Assembly: GCA_003697065.1 (NCBI GenBank)
Contig: RFFY01000814.1
Location: forward strand, 1-7,468
Direction of reading: 5' to 3'
Source of the DNA: Actinomyces sp.
Lineage (GTDB): Bacteria > Actinomycetota > Acidimicrobiia > Acidimicrobiales > Aldehydirespiratoraceae
DNA length: 7,468 nt
Every line of letters starts with the position of its first letter. Position 1 is the first letter of the stretch. Shown one piece after another: positions 5,671 to 7,468 of the stretch. A program made the position numbers and the translations under genes. The notes beneath the pieces were generated by a model. The model worked only from the letters and a program-made list of their open reading frames with translations. It did not search any database and had not been told where the DNA came from.

Positions 5671-6873
5671 GTGCCCACCGACCTCTCGAACTCCCCGGTC
5701 GGCACGACCGTCGTCATCCGGGGAACGGACAGTCGCTTCGGAGCCCCGTACGAGCTCGAGGCGTTCGTGCCCCATCCACTGCCCCGGGACCCGCGGGAGC
5801 TCGACCTGTCCGGGCCGGTGTGGACGGCGCTCTCTGACGCGATGGCGGCGGTGGGCCGGCTCGACTCGGCAGCGACCCGCATCCCCAACCCCGGGCTCGT
5901 GACCCGTGTTGCAACCCGTCGCGAGGCCATCGGCACGTCCGCGCTCGAGGGTACCTTCGCCGACCTGACCGAGCTCTTCGCCGCCGAGGCCGTCTCCGGC
6001 GACGAGGCGAACCAGAGTACTCCGCCCAACATTCGCGAGGTGATGAACTACACGCGCGCCGCCGAAGCGGCGTACGACTGGGTGCGGACGCGACCGATCA
6101 CGATGCCCCTCCTCTCGAGCCTGCAGGCGGCGATCGTGCGCGGCACCGACAGCGACGGGCCCGCCGCGGGAGCTCTACGGGACTGCCAGGTTTTCATCGG
6201 CGCCAGGAACCGCCCCATCACCGAGGCGCGCTTCATCCCTCCGCCGCCGGGCGACCAGCTCAGGGTCCTGCTGGAGGACTGGCTCGATTGGATCAACGAC
6301 CCGTCGCTTCGAGACTCACTCCCTCTTGTGGCTCGGGTCGCCCTGGCTCATTATCAGTTCGAGGCCATCCACCCCTTCACCGACGGCAACGGCCGCCTCG
6401 GCCGCCTGATCGCCGTCCTCCAGATGCTGCGCGACGGTGCGTTGACGGCACCGGTGCTGTCGGTCTCCGACTGGCTGAAGGATCACGCAAGCGAGTACCG
6501 GGACCATCTCCTCGGCGTGAGTGTCACCGGCGACTGGGGCCCCTGGGTCGAGTTCTTCACCCGGGCGGTCGCGCGGTCCGCCGAGGACACGTATCACAAG
6601 GTGATCAGTCTCCTCGATCTCCGTGAAGAGCTCGTCTCACGAGCCCGCGCCGAGCTTCCCCGAGCGCGGCTCGCTATCGAGATCGCCGAGGATCTCATCG
6701 CCTTTCCGGTCCTCTCCGTCGCCAGTGCGCAGGCCCGCCACGGACGGAGCAATCAGGCGAACCGCAACGCCATCAACCGACTGTGCGAGCTCGGCCTCCT
6801 CGAGCCCTACGGCGACGCCAGATACGGCCGCCTCTACTGGAACCGCCGCGTGTTCGAGATCATCGAGAGCTGA
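5671..6873 (+). CDS. fic: Fic-domain protein AMP transferase with N-terminal inhibitory motif and C-terminal winged helix
   Basis: A 400-aa Fic protein, predicted to transfer AMP from ATP to a target protein. The layout is a Fic_N-type N-terminus (about 30-110), the Fic core (about 120-300) and a winged-helix DNA-binding domain (about 330-400). The active loop HPFTDGNGRLGR (234-245) matches HxFx(D/E)GNGRxxR completely, with catalytic His234. The substrate flap QVFIGARNRPITEARFIPPPP (173-193) is present in family form around IGARN...FIPPPP. Thr89-Ser-Ala-Leu-Glu93-Gly94 fits the inhibitory helix motif (S/T)xxxE(G/N), which marks a class II Fic held inactive by its own Glu93. The C-terminus (FPVLSVASAQARHG...LGLLEPYG...RLYWN) reads as a winged helix. 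The GTG at 5671 is chosen over the upstream in-frame GTG at 5590 because the operator array and -10 box lie between them and family similarity begins after 5671. No separate antitoxin gene adjoins it. Codon choice is less GC-biased than in the operon genes, which fits acquired DNA. The cellular target is unknown. Confidence 0.9.
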   Translation: MPTDLSNSPVGTTVVIRGTDSRFGAPYELEAFVPHPLPRDPRELDLSGPVWTALSDAMAAVGRLDSAATRIPNPGLVTRVATRREAIGTSALEGTFADLTELFAAEAVSGDEANQSTPPNIREVMNYTRAAEAAYDWVRTRPITMPLLSSLQAAIVRGTDSDGPAAGALRDCQVFIGARNRPITEARFIPPPPGDQLRVLLEDWLDWINDPSLRDSLPLVARVALAHYQFEAIHPFTDGNGRLGRLIAVLQMLRDGALTAPVLSVSDWLKDHASEYRDHLLGVSVTGDWGPWVEFFTRAVARSAEDTYHKVISLLDLREELVSRARAELPRARLAIEIAEDLIAFPVLSVASAQARHGRSNQANRNAINRLCELGLLEPYGDARYGRLYWNRRVFEIIES

Positions 6874-6920
6874 CGCCGCCAAGCCGGTGACGGCGACCCC
6901 GCCGGCCAGGTCCCTCGTTC

Positions 6921-6969
6921 GGAGCGGGTGAGGGGAATCGAACCCCCGTTCTCAGCTTGAGAAGCTGAT
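6921..6969 (-). pseudogene. 3' fragment of a tRNA gene (tRNA-Gly-like, CTC anticodon), likely attachment-site relic
   Basis: On the minus strand the sequence folds as the 3' two thirds of a tRNA. The anticodon stem is TCAGC/GCTGA (6968-6964, 6956-6952) around the 7-nt loop TTCTCAA, giving U33, anticodon CTC and A37. A 4-nt variable loop follows, then the T arm GGGGG-TTCGATT-CCCCT (6947-6931) and the acceptor strand CACCCGC with U73 and CC (6930-6921). The required 5' acceptor strand (GCGGGTG) and a D arm are absent upstream, so this is not an intact tRNA. The acceptor strand and U discriminator are of tRNA-Gly type; the loop differs by one base from TTCCCAA of tRNA-Gly(CCC). tRNA-Glu is the alternative from the anticodon alone. 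Such 3' fragments are usually left by integrases using tRNA genes as attachment sites. Confidence 0.7.
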
Positions 6970-7087
6970 CGGGCGCATTGGGCTCGATCGGCGACAGGGC
7001 CGCGTTTTCCCGGGTCGTGAGCGGCTTTCGGGAGATTGCGGTCTGACCGCTAGATCCCGCTCGCTCGGCGATGGGGTAGTCCAGCCG

Positions 7088-7290
7088 ACACTCAGCCGCT
7101 GCTGGACCCAGATCGTCGACTGGCATGGGGCCCGCGCCTCCCACGGCCCAGCGGGGGCGATCAACAACTTGGTCAAAACGCGTGAGGCGGGCAACGTTCG
7201 GGTTCCGGAAAGTTCCAGCACCACCGGATCCGCTCACTGCTCTCCGCCGGCCAACCCGGCTGGAAGCTCCTCGTCACCATCACACACCGC
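7088..7290 (+). pseudogene. Decayed C-terminus of an ISL3-family transposase
   Basis: Three consecutive frames each carry part of the conserved end of ISL3 (IS204/IS1001/IS1096/IS1165-type) transposases. Frame one reads TLSRCWTQIVDWH...SHGPAGAINNLVK (7088-7177). Frame two reads KRVRRATFGFRK (7176-7211). Frame three reads FQHHRIRSLLSAG then WKLLVTITHR (7213-7290). The family usually ends in a similar block, roughly NGPTEAINNLIKRVKR-AFGF-F-NYRIRSLLYAGKPNW. Both frame breaks fall in A runs (7175-7178 and 7209-7211), and removing one A at each restores a single frame. The N-terminal part and the element's terminal repeats are not visible, so this is a truncated remnant. Frame three stays open to a TGA at 7399-7401, beyond the similarity. 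Confidence 0.75.
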
Positions 7291-7397
7291 TGCAATCCAA
7301 AGAGGCCTCAAACCAGACTTGACCCCAATCCATCGATCCTCTGCGCGCGACCCACGCCGGCCGAGCGTTCACCATCAGGCCCATCCGTGCCCGCTGC

Positions 7398-7425
7398 TTG
7401 ACACCCCCCCCCACGCCCCTATCTT
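7398..7425 (+). promoter_or_regulatory. Sigma70-type promoter at the right edge
   Basis: A perfect TTGACA (7398-7403) is separated by 16 bp, including nine C residues in a row (7404-7412), from TATCTT (7420-7425). Six nt later is an ATG at 7432, so the transcript may be leaderless. This is the best -35/-10 pair in the window. Confidence 0.5.
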
Positions 7426-7431
7426 CTTTGC

Positions 7432-7468
7432 ATGTTGGCGATGCGGCGGTCTCGGCTTCTCCCTCCCA
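7432..7468 (+). CDS. Start of a gene leaving the window, product unknown
   Basis: ATG at 7432 opens twelve codons (MLAMRRSRLLPP) to the window edge. The basic N-terminus could begin a signal peptide or membrane protein, but too little is visible to say. The call rests mainly on the promoter placed 6 nt upstream; a second in-frame ATG is at 7441. Confidence 0.3.
   Translation, partial: MLAMRRSRLLPP

Larger units (their letters stand above)
6874..7431. other. Gene-poor accessory stretch with mobile-element remnants
   Basis: No intact gene is supported in these roughly 560 bases. They hold a tRNA 3' fragment (6921-6969, minus), a decayed ISL3 transposase end (7088-7290, plus) and a promoter (7398-7425). 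Directly after fic there are only short GC hairpins around 6885-6906, without a T-tract, so no confident terminator. A small perfect palindrome, GCGGTC-T-GACCGC, sits at 7038-7050. I recognise nothing in 6970-7087 or 7291-7397. Confidence 0.6.

Noticed and set aside
6885..6906. Rho-independent terminator after fic
   Set aside because: Only short GC stems without a following T-tract, common by chance at this GC content.
6921..6995. Complete tRNA-Glu or tRNA-Gly gene
   Set aside because: No 5' acceptor strand complementary to CACCCGC and no D arm occur in the 26-30 nt upstream of the anticodon stem.
6860..7237. Minus-strand protein-coding gene through the tRNA fragment
   Set aside because: Its predicted protein contains the translated T arm (GVRFPSPAP), a known artefact, and shows no integrase or other motifs; it also runs opposite the transposase remnant.

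Overview
The window is GC-rich, with strongly GC-biased third codon positions, several apparently leaderless genes and a mycothiol-dependent-enzyme family member. Together these point to an actinobacterium. The style, including a stand-alone SAM hydrolase and oxidative lipid enzymes, would suit an acidimicrobial-type lineage, but genus and species cannot be read from the sequence.

Left part (1-932): a minus-strand SAM hydroxide adenosyltransferase (DUF62) gene runs off the left edge. Its start faces a divergent plus-strand gene across 65 bp. That gap holds two leaderless-type -10 boxes and a short palindrome between them.

Centre (933-4194): a compact four-gene plus-strand operon encodes an SDR oxidoreductase, a membrane fatty acid hydroxylase/sterol desaturase-superfamily protein, a mycothiol-dependent maleylpyruvate isomerase-family (DinB-like) protein and a second SDR. 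Genes 2/3 and 3/4 overlap by 4 bp (ATGA, GTGA). The set looks like a small oxygenase-plus-dehydrogenase module acting on lipid-like alcohols, aldehydes or ketones. Its substrate is not visible. Converging on it, with 3' ends overlapping by 14 bp, is a minus-strand cytochrome P450 (4181-5497) whose sequence strongly resembles CYP153 terminal alkane/fatty-acid hydroxylases. No ferredoxin or reductase partner is in the window.

Right part (5498-7468): accessory-looking DNA. A plus-strand Fic-domain AMP transferase with its own inhibitory helix and a C-terminal winged helix (5671-6873) is preceded by an ordered array of four RCTTGGA half-sites that ends exactly at the start codon; this was the most striking cis element seen. 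After fic come about 560 bp without an intact gene. They contain a 3' tRNA fragment on the minus strand (tRNA-Gly-like, with a CTC anticodon) and the frameshifted C-terminus of an ISL3-family transposase on the plus strand. A good TTGACA/TATCTT promoter then leads into the first codons of a gene leaving the window.

No CRISPR array, intact insertion sequence, rRNA or intact tRNA gene was found.
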